From Sphingomonas sp. (lineage in GTDB: Bacteria > Pseudomonadota > Alphaproteobacteria > Sphingomonadales > Sphingomonadaceae), in contig JABDNH010000003.1 of NCBI GenBank assembly GCA_013001055.1, positions 1 to 64,000 of the forward strand: a DNA stretch of 64,000 bases, given 5' to 3'. This document shows positions 1-7,259 of this stretch, piece by piece. Made by a program: the position numbers and the translations under genes. Within the stretch, counting starts at the first letter, position 1, and each line of letters starts with the position of its first letter. Below the pieces are notes generated by a model. The model did no database searches. It had not been told where the DNA came from and saw only the letters and a list, made by a program, of their open reading frames with translations.

Positions 1-513
1 GATGACAGTGAAAAACCGGGTGCTGCCGGTCGCATTGGCGTGAAAATAGGCGTTGTTGGCTAACGTCGTTGTCAGGCAGGTGGCGAAATCGGGAAACAGC
101 GGGTTATTGCCGATAGCGCGCGTCGGAATATCGAGTGCCATCGCCTCATCTGCGTGTTCCTCCAGCCAAGCCAGCGCGGCGGCACAGGTCGCAATGCCTT
201 TCCACAGAGCTGGCTTGTCGATGAGTTGAAAGCCACCGCTGTCCCCCAAGATAGTAACGCCGGGCCGCCTATCAAACATCCCGGAGGGCGTCCTTCGGCC
301 AATGAACTGACCATAGGAAAACAGTGCGCGGTCGGTGCAAAACAACGGGTTGCCCGAGTCAAGGAAATCGAAATCGGCAGGGGATAATCCGGCGGGCAAC
401 TGCCCATTACGAATTGCAGATAAGGGTTTTCGTGGAAAGGTGTGCTGAATTTCCTGTCCCGCGACCAAATAGATGGCGCGGCCTTGCTGCCGCGCGCGAT
501 AGTCGAACGTCAT
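1..513 (-). CDS. TGT-superfamily (tRNA-guanine transglycosylase-like) protein, 3' end outside window
   Basis: The frame is open for 171 codons from an ATG at 513 to the left edge, so only the N-terminal part is visible. Residues 91-96 read DSGGFQ, the hallmark base-binding and catalytic-aspartate motif of the tRNA-guanine transglycosylase (TGT) family. ALDIPT follows at 126-131, where TGTs have their second substrate-binding segment. The visible end, RFFTVI, matches the strand leading into the family's VQG loop. Known family members exchange guanine for a 7-deazaguanine in tRNA, and the DpdA branch does this in DNA. The sequence differs clearly from housekeeping Tgt, and its neighbour is not a queuosine gene, so a DpdA-like DNA-modification role is a reasonable inference. 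The catalytic nucleophile and zinc site lie outside the window. It is downstream of, and codirectional with, the 549-aa gene. Confidence 0.6.
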   Translation of the reverse strand, partial: MTFDYRARQQGRAIYLVAGQEIQHTFPRKPLSAIRNGQLPAGLSPADFDFLDSGNPLFCTDRALFSYGQFIGRRTPSGMFDRRPGVTILGDSGGFQLIDKPALWKGIATCAAALAWLEEHADEAMALDIPTRAIGNNPLFPDFATCLTTTLANNAYFHANATGSTRFFTVI

Positions 514-535
514 GTTGAATTCCAATGTGAGGTTT

Positions 536-562
536 CCCCGCGACGTTCTGCACGTCGCGGGG
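536..562. other. Perfect 11-bp inverted repeat between the two island genes
   Basis: The arms at 536-546 and 552-562 are perfectly complementary around a 5-nt loop. The hairpin sits 9 nt beyond the stop of the 549-aa gene and 22 nt before the start of the TGT-like gene. Neither side has a T-run, so it is a weak candidate for an intrinsic terminator. It could equally be an RNA processing or stability element, or a partial attenuator between the two genes. Confidence 0.5.
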
Positions 563-571
563 ATGTGGTGG

Positions 572-2221
572 TCAGGCGGCGGTTGCGGGCGTGTCGCTAG
601 CGGTCGGTGCGAGCTGCTTGGGGGCGCGCACCCTTTCGAGAAGTTGGCGCGAGCGGGTATCGCGGCCTTTCTCCAGCGTTTGTATATAGGCACGAACAAC
701 TGCCTCACCGGTCGAGGTTTCGACCATGAGCAGACCTTCTGGATCTAACTCCCATAAGAGCCTGCCGTCCGGCGCAAGCGTGAGCAGCGAGGGGATGACC
801 GCCAAGAGATCGCTCTGCATCACGCGTACACCGGTGGAGCCATCCGAGACTACGGCAAAGCTGACGCTTTGAGCTTTGTCGCGCTTAAATGTGATTTTGC
901 CGTCCGAGATCGTGACGGCCACCTCCGCTTCCGATTTGCTCTTGCTCACCAGCAGTCTGAGGAATTTTGAACGGAAGTCAGAAACGGCCGACCCATCCAT
1001 GAGGGCATCTGCTACAGGCTTGAAATCCGGGCTGACGCGAGACGTCCAGTTGGTGCGAAATTCCGTCAGCGGGACGAGCGAAAGGTGTCCATTCAGCTTC
1101 TTGTCGGTGTGTGCAAACTTCACACGGACCCGGCTGCCGCTGGTAGAAAGTTCGAACCCCTTTTCGCCTAAGTATCCGGCACAAACGCTCGGTTGGAGTA
1201 AGCGCTCGGCCATGGTGTTGCGCGTTCGCTTATCCACAAAGCGGATTGCTTTGCTACCGACATCGAGGTCCACGACGTCGCGGGGGATTACCTCGACAAT
1301 ACGCGTGTCGTGCGAACGTGCACCGGCGACCGAAAATTTGCCATCGTCCCAAAGATAAGTTGCGTAGGCAGGAAGCATCGGTGTTGCAGCGTTCGGCTCA
1401 TCATCCGGCTGCAAGTCGGAAACTGGTTCCTTGCTGACCGTGTCCGGGATGATTCGAGTTCCCACGGACATGAGTTGATGCCAATACCGCATCTCGGGTG
1501 AAGCATTTTCCAGTCCGGATGCGCGATAGCCCGCGACGCTGGCGAGGGCACTATTGCTGGCGTTGGGTAGCGGAACTAACCGCACTCCCGACTGCTCCTG
1601 CCGCACCATTACTAGCATCGGTCGTCCGGGGATGAGGGCAGGAAGATTTAATTCGGCGGGCAGCGTCACTGCGGCGGGGCTGTCGAAGGCATCTTCAACG
1701 ACGCTATCAGGTGCATGCTCGTAGGTGTCGCTCTCCTTGCTCGCGCTACCGTTGCCTCCAAGGGATTTAATGAGGCCCTGCTGCTGCTGCTGCTCCAAAT
1801 ACCACGTCAGCCATTCATCGAAAGCGAGATTTGCGTGTTCGTCACGTCGACGCAAAAGGGCTTCAAGGACTTGTGCAAAAGGGCGAACGCGTGTCTGACG
1901 TCTGGCTCTCTCGTCAGAGGAAATGCTTTTGTCATTGACGTTTATGCCAGTCAGAAACTGCGCGACTAGGTGGCAATCAAGCACCTTCGATGTGGTGCTG
2001 TAATCATTATCCCGAGCCAGTTTTTCCACGCCCTTGCGGCCATATCTCTCCACGTAATGGAAAATATCGAAGTGTAGCTTCCCACGGTTTTCGGTGGCCG
2101 TTCCCTCAAGAGTGAACAGAGCTTGAGTTTGGTCACGCAGCTGGGCTGCCTCATTTACGGCGGCATCGGGAAGCGAAGCGGGCTGCTGGTCAACGTCAGT
2201 TGTCGGATTTTCGATAGTCAC
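572..2221 (-). CDS. Uncharacterised 549-aa accessory protein
   Basis: I do not recognise the family. It starts at GTG (2219-2221) behind a clear GGAG Shine-Dalgarno sequence 9-10 nt upstream. The N-terminal 140 residues look alpha-helical and charged (FHYVERYGRKGVEKLAR near 54-70) and end in a run of five glutamines (144-148). A hydrophilic linker follows, to about 185. The C-terminal 130 residues alternate short hydrophobic strands with a helix and the motif LDPEGLLMVE, which loosely recalls a sliding-clamp domain; this is a guess. No signal peptide, membrane segment or nuclease motif is visible. Base composition looks less GC-skewed at third positions than in the core genes. Its downstream partner is the TGT-like gene, so the two probably form one transcript of an integrated island. 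Confidence 0.8.
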   Translation of the reverse strand: MTIENPTTDVDQQPASLPDAAVNEAAQLRDQTQALFTLEGTATENRGKLHFDIFHYVERYGRKGVEKLARDNDYSTTSKVLDCHLVAQFLTGINVNDKSISSDERARRQTRVRPFAQVLEALLRRRDEHANLAFDEWLTWYLEQQQQQGLIKSLGGNGSASKESDTYEHAPDSVVEDAFDSPAAVTLPAELNLPALIPGRPMLVMVRQEQSGVRLVPLPNASNSALASVAGYRASGLENASPEMRYWHQLMSVGTRIIPDTVSKEPVSDLQPDDEPNAATPMLPAYATYLWDDGKFSVAGARSHDTRIVEVIPRDVVDLDVGSKAIRFVDKRTRNTMAERLLQPSVCAGYLGEKGFELSTSGSRVRVKFAHTDKKLNGHLSLVPLTEFRTNWTSRVSPDFKPVADALMDGSAVSDFRSKFLRLLVSKSKSEAEVAVTISDGKITFKRDKAQSVSFAVVSDGSTGVRVMQSDLLAVIPSLLTLAPDGRLLWELDPEGLLMVETSTGEAVVRAYIQTLEKGRDTRSRQLLERVRAPKQLAPTASDTPATAA

Positions 2222-2260
2222 GAGTATTCATCTCCGGCAGCAATGCGGCTGCGGGCGCCG

Positions 2261-2280
2261 AATCAGATTCAGTTCTGATT
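2261..2280. promoter_or_regulatory. Candidate operator dyad upstream of the 549-aa gene
   Basis: AATCAGA (2261-2267) and TCTGATT (2274-2280) form a perfect 7-bp inverted repeat with a 6-nt spacer, 40 nt upstream of the GTG start and downstream of the predicted promoter. The position suits repressor binding. No regulator gene is visible in the window. Confidence 0.35.
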
Positions 2281-2362
2281 GGAAGGCGACGCAGCAATCG
2301 AAGCTGCCAAAGGGACCGAACTCCCACGCCCAGATGAATACGAGTACTCGCGTTCGGGATTT

Positions 2363-2390
2363 CCAATACCCTCGACCATCGAAAAGTCAA
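2363..2390 (-). promoter_or_regulatory. Candidate sigma70-type promoter for the 549-aa gene
   Basis: On the minus strand TTGACT (2385-2390) is followed after 16 nt by TATTGG (2363-2368). This is the best match to a housekeeping promoter upstream of the 549-aa gene, and it would give a leader of roughly 135 nt containing the 2261-2280 dyad. Confidence 0.35.
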
Positions 2391-2465
2391 GCGAAACCTT
2401 ATGGTTAACGTCGCTGTGCCGCAACCGACTGCCTTGCAATGCGCACCAATAATTGCAGCGCCGAG

Positions 2466-2480
2466 ATGTGAACTTCACAT
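2466..2480. repeat. 15-bp palindrome in the island end
   Basis: ATGTGAA and TTCACAT face each other around a single central base. The spacing is too short for a Crp/Fnr site. It could be an operator or a transposase/recombinase site close to the island boundary. Confidence 0.35.
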
Positions 2481-2596
2481 TATGGCGATGCGCGTCGATC
2501 GGCAGATCGGCCTGATGTGGAAGCCGCGATGGCAAGGGTTGAACAAAACATGATCACTTCCCATCTATCCCCGCCGTTTGGTCTGCGCCCAGGACC

Positions 2597-3631
2597 TCAG
2601 TTTACATGTAATGCAGGTTGCAATTGCGCCGGGAAGGTCACGTGTGCATTGGCGCGGGCGACATCGACTGTCCCCGTTTCGATCGGCTGGCGCAGCGAAT
2701 CGAGCACACCGCGCTGGAATTCGGGTAGCTCGTCGAGAAACAGGACGCCCAGATGCGCCAGGCTGATTTCGCCGGGTTTCACCTTCAAACCGCCGCCAAC
2801 CAGCGCCGGCATCGAGGCCGAATGGTGCGGTGCCCGAAAAGGGCGGCGACGCTTCATGACTCCGCCCGTCAGATCGCCCGACACGCTGGCAATCATCGAA
2901 ACTTCAAGCGCTTCGCCCGGCGACAAAGGCGGCAATATCGAAGGCAGGCACGCCGCCAGCATCGATTTGCCCGATCCCGGCGGCCCGCTCATCAGGAGGT
3001 TGTGCCCGCCAGCGGCTGCGATTTCGAGCGCGCGCTTGGCCGTCTCATGCCCTTTCACCTCAGCAAGGTCCGGCCCGACGCCCAAGGCTTCCGCTTCGCC
3101 CGGTTCGGGCGCCTGCAACAATGTAGTCCCTTTGAAATGCGCGATCAGCGCCAACAGGTCGCGCGGCGCCAGCACTTCGACATCGCCCGCCCACGCCGCT
3201 TCGGGGCCTTGTTCTTCGGGGCAGATCAATCCCATGTCCTCGCTGCTGGCATGGAGAGCGGCAAGCAAGACGCCAGGGCTAGGCGTTATACGTCCATCCA
3301 ATCCCAGTTCGCCCACTGCGACATAATGCGAGAGCATATCCGCATCGATCGCGCCGATCGCCGCCAGCAGTCCCAGCGCGATCGGCAGATCGTAGTGCGA
3401 TCCTTCCTTGGGCAAGTCGGCCGGCGACAGGTTCACGACGATGCGCTTGGGCGGCAACGCTAGCCCGACCGCGCCCAATGCTGCGCGTACGCGCTCACGG
3501 CTCTCCGCCACCGCCTTGTCGGGCAGTCCGACGACGATGAAGGCGGGGATGCCACTGCTCAACTGAACCTGGCATTCAACCGAACGCGCTTCGAGCCCGA
3601 GATAGGCCACGGTCATGACGGTCGCGACCAT
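2597..3631 (-). pseudogene. comM: comM (YifB family Mg-chelatase-like AAA ATPase), truncated by island insertion
   Basis: ComM is a hexameric helicase that helps branch migration during natural transformation. The start chosen is MVATVMTVAYLGLEA, the usual family N-terminus, with GAGGG 8 nt upstream. The longer frame to 3727 adds 32 residues unlike the family. Walker A (GPPGSGKS) is at residues 216-223 and Walker B (GVLFLDE) at 295-301. Homology runs through ANAHVTFPA (residues 327-335) and then breaks. Where ComM continues with LVAAMNPCRCG there are only a few foreign codons and a stop at residue 344. About 165 C-terminal residues, including the sensor regions and Mg-chelatase C domain, are absent. 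The break at about 2615-2627 coincides with the edge of the accessory DNA. The gene is probably non-functional, while dprA at 29173 is intact. Confidence 0.9.
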
Positions 3632-3770
3632 CAGCGCAGCCCTCGCAGGGCAAATAATATTAGGGTCACATCCCTCCTGGCTTCGGCAGCGCCGACCGTA
3701 ACCGCGAAAAGTTGAAAAACAAGTCACTGGCCGTCTTGTGAATGCAACACACGGCTACCACATGTGACCC

Positions 3771-4106
3771 ATGGTGGCCCGCAAGAAGAAATGGATCGAC
3801 AAGGAGCCGACACGAACGGTGATGTTTGCGCTCGGCGTCGTCGTCGTTCTTATCTCGCCGGTGGTGGGCGCCATTCCCGGGCCCGGCGGCGTCTTCGTCT
3901 TTGCCTTTGGCTTGGCATTGATGCTCCGCACCAGTCGTTGGGCGCGGCGCCAATATGTACGCTTCAAGCGCTGGCAGCCCGAAGCTGGGCGCTGGGCGGA
4001 TCTTGGTCTCCGACGCAAGAGCGCGCTGCGTCGCCGCAAGGCGCGCAAACAGGGCAAGCAGGATTGTGTCGCCGACGCGAGTCATATCGCCGAAGACGTT
4101 GACTAA
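3771..4106 (+). CDS. Small PGPGW-type membrane protein
   Basis: The 111-residue protein has two hydrophobic segments (about residues 15-34 and 38-52) around the motif GAIPGPGGVFVF, characteristic of the putative transmembrane PGPGW family. A strongly basic C-terminal tail (about residues 56-95) follows. Function is unknown. It is divergent from comM and lies just upstream of rpmH. Its last codons overlap the -35 box of the rpmH promoter. No strong Shine-Dalgarno is visible at the chosen ATG. Confidence 0.75.
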   Translation: MVARKKKWIDKEPTRTVMFALGVVVVLISPVVGAIPGPGGVFVFAFGLALMLRTSRWARRQYVRFKRWQPEAGRWADLGLRRKSALRRRKARKQGKQDCVADASHIAEDVD

Positions 4107-4127
4107 TGCGTGCCATGTGCTTAATGG
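4099..4127 (+). promoter_or_regulatory. Predicted sigma70-type promoter of rpmH-rnpA
   Basis: TTGACT (4099-4104) and TAATGG (4122-4127) are separated by exactly 17 nt. Transcription would begin near 4133, giving a leader of about 55 nt that contains the 4141-4162 hairpin. Confidence 0.45.
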
Positions 4128-4140
4128 CGCCCTCAAGCGA

Positions 4141-4162
4141 GGCCGCGCAGAGCGGCCCTTTT
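4141..4162 (+). terminator. Hairpin with T-run before rpmH (terminator or attenuator)
   Basis: GGCCGC (4141-4146) pairs with GCGGCC (4152-4157) over a 5-nt loop and is followed by CTTTTC. It would end the transcript of the preceding small membrane protein gene. Because it lies after the predicted rpmH promoter, it could also attenuate rpmH. Confidence 0.5.
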
Positions 4163-4180
4163 CATTTTGATTTTAGAGGC

Positions 4181-4642
4181 ATGAGCGATGAAGCGCACTT
4201 TTCAGCCGAGCAACCTGGTCCGCAACCGCCGTCACGGATTCCGTGCGCGGATGGCCGACGCCAACGGTCGCAAGGTTCTGGCCCGCCGTCGGGCAAAGGG
4301 CCGCAAGCGCCTGAGCGCCTGAGCGTAATCACAAAAAGAAGCGATTTCCTTGCTGCGAACCGCGGCAAGCGCGTTGCCATGCCTGGCTTCGTGCTGTTGG
4401 TGCACGACCGCAAGGATGACGATCCCGCTATCCGTTTCGGCCTGACCGTTTCCAAGAAGGTCGGTAACGCCGTCGTGCGCAATCGCATGAAGCGCCGCTT
4501 TCGCGAACTGGTGCGCGCCATCCTTCCCGAACGCGGAATCGCTGGCGCGGATCACATCCTGATTGGTCGCCAGCGTGGTATCGACCGCGATTTCGCCAAG
4601 TTGGGGGACGAGCTGTTCGCCGCGCTGGATCGGGTCAGCTAA
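4181..4642 (+). CDS. rnpA: Ribonuclease P protein component
   Basis: RnpA is the protein cofactor of the RNase P ribozyme that trims tRNA 5' leaders. The core [14 protein letters not shown] through the RNR motif [13 protein letters not shown] is typical. The start is unclear. There is no ATG, GTG or TTG between the rpmH stop and the core. The nearest in-frame AUG is at 4181, 7 nt before the rpmH start, giving 153 residues with rpmH nested in another frame. A CTG at 4319 would give 107 residues, close to the usual 110-120. The extra N-terminal 46 residues show no RnpA similarity. The stop overlaps the yidD start by one base. Confidence 0.92.
   Translation: MSDEAHFSAEQPGPQPPSRIPCADGRRQRSQGSGPPSGKGPQAPERLSVITKRSDFLAANRGKRVAMPGFVLLVHDRKDDDPAIRFGLTVSKKVGNAVVRNRMKRRFRELVRAILPERGIAGADHILIGRQRGIDRDFAKLGDELFAALDRVS
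4188..4322 (+). CDS. rpmH: 50S ribosomal protein L34
   Basis: This 44-residue basic protein starts MKRTFQPSN and ends [12 protein letters not shown], an unmistakable L34 of normal length that binds 23S rRNA in the large subunit. The ATG at 4188 has AGAGG about 8 nt upstream. The gene lies in the widely conserved rpmH-rnpA-yidD-yidC order. It is read in a different frame inside an extended open frame of rnpA. Confidence 0.97.
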   Translation: MKRTFQPSNLVRNRRHGFRARMADANGRKVLARRRAKGRKRLSA

Positions 4643-4854
4643 TGCTTGGGCGCGCGATGATCCTGGTGACCAGGGCCTGGCAGAAGGGTCCATCGCGCAT
4701 CCTGCCACCAACGTGCCGTTATCAGCCATCCTGTTCTGCCTATGCGATCACCGCGATCGAACGCTATGGGGCCTTGAAAGGCGGCTGGCTTGCCGTCAAA
4801 CGCATCGCACGTTGCCATCCTTGGGGGGGACAGGGCCATGATCCGGTTCCCTAG
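4642..4854 (+). CDS. yidD: Membrane protein insertion efficiency factor YidD
   Basis: This 70-residue protein contains the family signature [11 protein letters not shown] (residues 25-35), then [17 protein letters not shown] and [14 protein letters not shown] at the C-terminus. YidD is a peripheral inner-membrane protein with an amphipathic helix that assists YidC/Sec-dependent insertion. The start overlaps the rnpA stop (TAATG), and yidC follows after 26 nt. Confidence 0.95.
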   Translation: MLGRAMILVTRAWQKGPSRILPPTCRYQPSCSAYAITAIERYGALKGGWLAVKRIARCHPWGGQGHDPVP

Positions 4855-4880
4855 CCTGCAGACGATAAGAGAGAAGCGCC

Positions 4881-6614
4881 TTGGGCGATAACAAGAACCT
4901 CATCCTTGCACTGGTGCTCAGCGCCATGGTGCTGTTCGGCTGGTCGATCCTGTTCCCGACCTCGACCGAAGACTTGCCCGCCGAACAACCGGTCAACGAG
5001 CAGGTCGTACCGAGTGCGGGCGACACTGTTGCCGCCAACGACGCCGCGCCGCTGCCGCCGCGTAGCCTGGAGGACGCGTTGGAAGAAGACAGCCGCGTCG
5101 CCATCGAAACGCCTCGCCTCGAAGGCTCGATCAATCTTGTCGGCGGACGGATCGACGATCTGACCATGACAGACCACACCGTCGCGCTGGACGGCGAAAG
5201 CGGGCCAGTGCGCCTCCTGTCGCCAAGCCGGACGCCCGAAGCCTATTTCACCGAGTTTGGATGGACCAGCGATGGTATCGACGTCCCGACCTCGACTACG
5301 CGGTGGACAAGCGACGGGCAGGTTCTGACCCCGCAAACGCCAGTCACGCTCAGTTGGTCGAACGATAGCGGACAGACGTTCAAGCTGGTCTTCGAAGTCG
5401 ACGAAAACTACCTTTTCACCGTCGACCAGCGGATTGAAAATCGAGGAGCAGGCGCGGTCGGCGTCGGCACCTACGCCCGCGCGCGCCGCGCCGGCATCGA
5501 CGAAAGCCGCACGATGTTCAACGTGCACAATGGCCCAATGGGCGTGTTCAACAACGAAGCGACCTACGACGTCGATTATGACGATCTTGAAGACGACGGC
5601 GCGCAGTCCTTCAGCACAACCGGCGGCTGGATTGGCTTCACTGACAAATATTGGCTGACCGCGCTGATCCCTTCGCAAGACAATTCGGTGCGCGCCACGA
5701 TGCAGGCGATCAAGGGCGATGGCGGCGACGTTGCCGGCTACCAGACGGATTTCGTCGGGAACGGAATGATTGTCGAACCCGGCACCGCCAAGATCGTCGA
5801 ATCGCGCCTCTTCGCCGGCGCCAAGGAAAAGAAGCTTCTCGACGACTATGAACGTGCGGGCGTCCAGCGCCTGTCCAAGTCGATCGACTGGGGCTGGTTC
5901 GAATGGTTCATGCGCCCGATCTTCGATCTGCTGCGCTGGCTCTTCATGGTCACCGGCAACTTCGGTGTCGCGATCATTCTGCTGACCGTGCTCGTGCGCC
6001 TCGTCCTTTATCCGATCGCCAACAAGCAGTTTCGCAGCTTTGCCGGCATGCGCCGCGTCCAGCCCAAGCTGAAGGCGCTCCAGGATCGCTACAAGGACGA
6101 CAAGCCCAAACTCCAGCAGGAGATGATGAAGCTCTACCAGGCCGAGAAGATCAATCCGCTCGCCGGCTGCCTGCCGATCCTGCTGCAGATCCCGATCTTC
6201 TACGCGCTCTACAAGGTGCTTCTGGTCAGCGTCGAAATGCGTCACCAACCGTTCGTGCTGTGGCTGAAAGACCTGTCGGCGCCCGATCCGCTGACGCCCA
6301 TCAACCTGTTCGGCCTGCTCGATTTCACGCCGCCCAGCTTTATCGCGATCGGCGTGTTGCCGATCCTCCTGGGCGTGTCGATGTGGCTGCAGTTCAAGCT
6401 CAATCCAACACCGGTGACCGATCCGGTGCAAAAACAGATTTTCGGCATCATGCCGTGGGTGCTGATGGTCGTGATGGCACCGTTTGCAGCGGGCCTGCAG
6501 CTTTACTGGGTCGCAAATAATATCCTGACACTGGCACAGCAGAAGTTTTTCTACTGGCGCTACGACAAGGATAACCCGCCCGAGGTCGTCGAGGCCAAGG
6601 CCACGAAGGCTTAG
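4881..6614 (+). CDS. yidC: Membrane protein insertase YidC
   Basis: YidC inserts and folds inner-membrane proteins, alone or with SecYEG. The 577-residue protein has an N-terminal anchor (about residues 6-24, LILALVLSAMVLFGWSILF) and a large periplasmic domain up to about 345. A C-terminal insertase domain of about five membrane segments carries the conserved PIANKQF and NPLAGCLPILLQIPIFYALY stretches. It starts at TTG (4881) with AGAGAGAAG upstream. engB follows after 3 nt. Confidence 0.97.
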   Translation: MGDNKNLILALVLSAMVLFGWSILFPTSTEDLPAEQPVNEQVVPSAGDTVAANDAAPLPPRSLEDALEEDSRVAIETPRLEGSINLVGGRIDDLTMTDHTVALDGESGPVRLLSPSRTPEAYFTEFGWTSDGIDVPTSTTRWTSDGQVLTPQTPVTLSWSNDSGQTFKLVFEVDENYLFTVDQRIENRGAGAVGVGTYARARRAGIDESRTMFNVHNGPMGVFNNEATYDVDYDDLEDDGAQSFSTTGGWIGFTDKYWLTALIPSQDNSVRATMQAIKGDGGDVAGYQTDFVGNGMIVEPGTAKIVESRLFAGAKEKKLLDDYERAGVQRLSKSIDWGWFEWFMRPIFDLLRWLFMVTGNFGVAIILLTVLVRLVLYPIANKQFRSFAGMRRVQPKLKALQDRYKDDKPKLQQEMMKLYQAEKINPLAGCLPILLQIPIFYALYKVLLVSVEMRHQPFVLWLKDLSAPDPLTPINLFGLLDFTPPSFIAIGVLPILLGVSMWLQFKLNPTPVTDPVQKQIFGIMPWVLMVVMAPFAAGLQLYWVANNILTLAQQKFFYWRYDKDNPPEVVEAKATKA

Positions 6615-6617
6615 GGC

Positions 6618-7259
6618 ATGACGCGTGAGGAAACGGCGCGAAAACTGCTGACGGGCCGGGTGGAGTTTCTCCTCTCGGCCCCGCAGCTCAAATTCCTGCC
6701 CGATCCGATCGCGCCCGAAGTGGCCTTCGCGGGACGCTCCAACGTCGGTAAATCGAGCCTTTTGAATGCCCTTACCGGCCGCAAGAAGCTCGCCCGCGCC
6801 TCTGTCACCCCCGGCCGTACGCAGGAGCTGAACTTCTTTGAAGTGGGCGATCCGCTCGCGCTGCGTCTTGTCGACATGCCGGGCTATGGGTTTGCAAAGG
6901 CGCCGGTCAACGTCGTCAGGAAGTGGCGCAATCTTGTCGAAAGCTATCTGAAGGGCCGCGCGGCCTTGCAGCGCTGCTTCCTCCTCATCGACAGCCGTCG
7001 CGGCATCATGGACGTCGATCGCGAGATGATGAAAATGATGGACGGTGCCGCGATCACCTATCAGATCGTTCTGACCAAGACCGACAAGGTCAAGGCCAAG
7101 GAAAAGGCGAAGATCGAAGAAGCCGTCGCTGCCGAAGCCAAAAAGCACCCCGCCGCCTTCCCCGAACTGATCGTAACAAGCGCGGAGAAAGGCTACGGCA
7201 TGGAAGAGCTGCGCACTGCGGTGCTGGATGCGATCGACCCGGAAGGAACCGCCACGTGA
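6618..7259 (+). CDS. engB: Ribosome biogenesis GTPase EngB (YihA/YsxC)
   Basis: This TRAFAC-class GTPase is required for late 50S assembly. All G motifs are visible: GRSNVGKSS (G1, about residues 39-47), the conserved TPGRT switch, DMPGYG (G3), TKTD (G4) and TSAEKGYG near the C-terminus (G5). Its 213 residues are usual for the family. It is translationally coupled to the next gene through a 4-nt GTGA overlap. Confidence 0.96.
   Translation: MTREETARKLLTGRVEFLLSAPQLKFLPDPIAPEVAFAGRSNVGKSSLLNALTGRKKLARASVTPGRTQELNFFEVGDPLALRLVDMPGYGFAKAPVNVVRKWRNLVESYLKGRAALQRCFLLIDSRRGIMDVDREMMKMMDGAAITYQIVLTKTDKVKAKEKAKIEEAVAAEAKKHPAAFPELIVTSAEKGYGMEELRTAVLDAIDPEGTAT

Larger units (their letters stand above)
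2222..2596. other. Non-coding end region of the accessory island
   Basis: These 375 bases lie between the 549-aa gene and the broken end of comM. I see no convincing gene: the reading frames present have no recognisable protein or good ribosome site. What it holds is a sigma70-like promoter for the 549-aa gene, several small dyads (2261-2280, 2341-2350, 2466-2480) and a 10-bp inverted pair (2224-2233 with 2332-2341). Such a density of short inverted repeats is expected near the end of a transposon or integrative element. Confidence 0.5.

Noticed and set aside
154-748. Small plus-strand frames across the TGT-like gene
   Set aside because: They run antisense to a frame with the DSGGFQ motif that is open over the whole 513 bases.
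1778-1800. CAG-type microrepeat inside the 549-aa gene
   Set aside because: It encodes five glutamines in frame and is simple coding low complexity, not an independent repeat element.
2269-2535. An 88-codon minus-strand frame upstream of the 549-aa gene
   Set aside because: No Shine-Dalgarno, no recognisable sequence, and it overlaps the predicted promoter and dyads. I treat the region as non-coding.
4851-7148. A 765-codon open frame on the minus strand
   Set aside because: It lies antisense to yidC and engB, which are certain genes. Its translation is compositionally odd (His/Asp/Gln/Arg-rich) and has no family resemblance, as expected from a GC-rich antisense frame.
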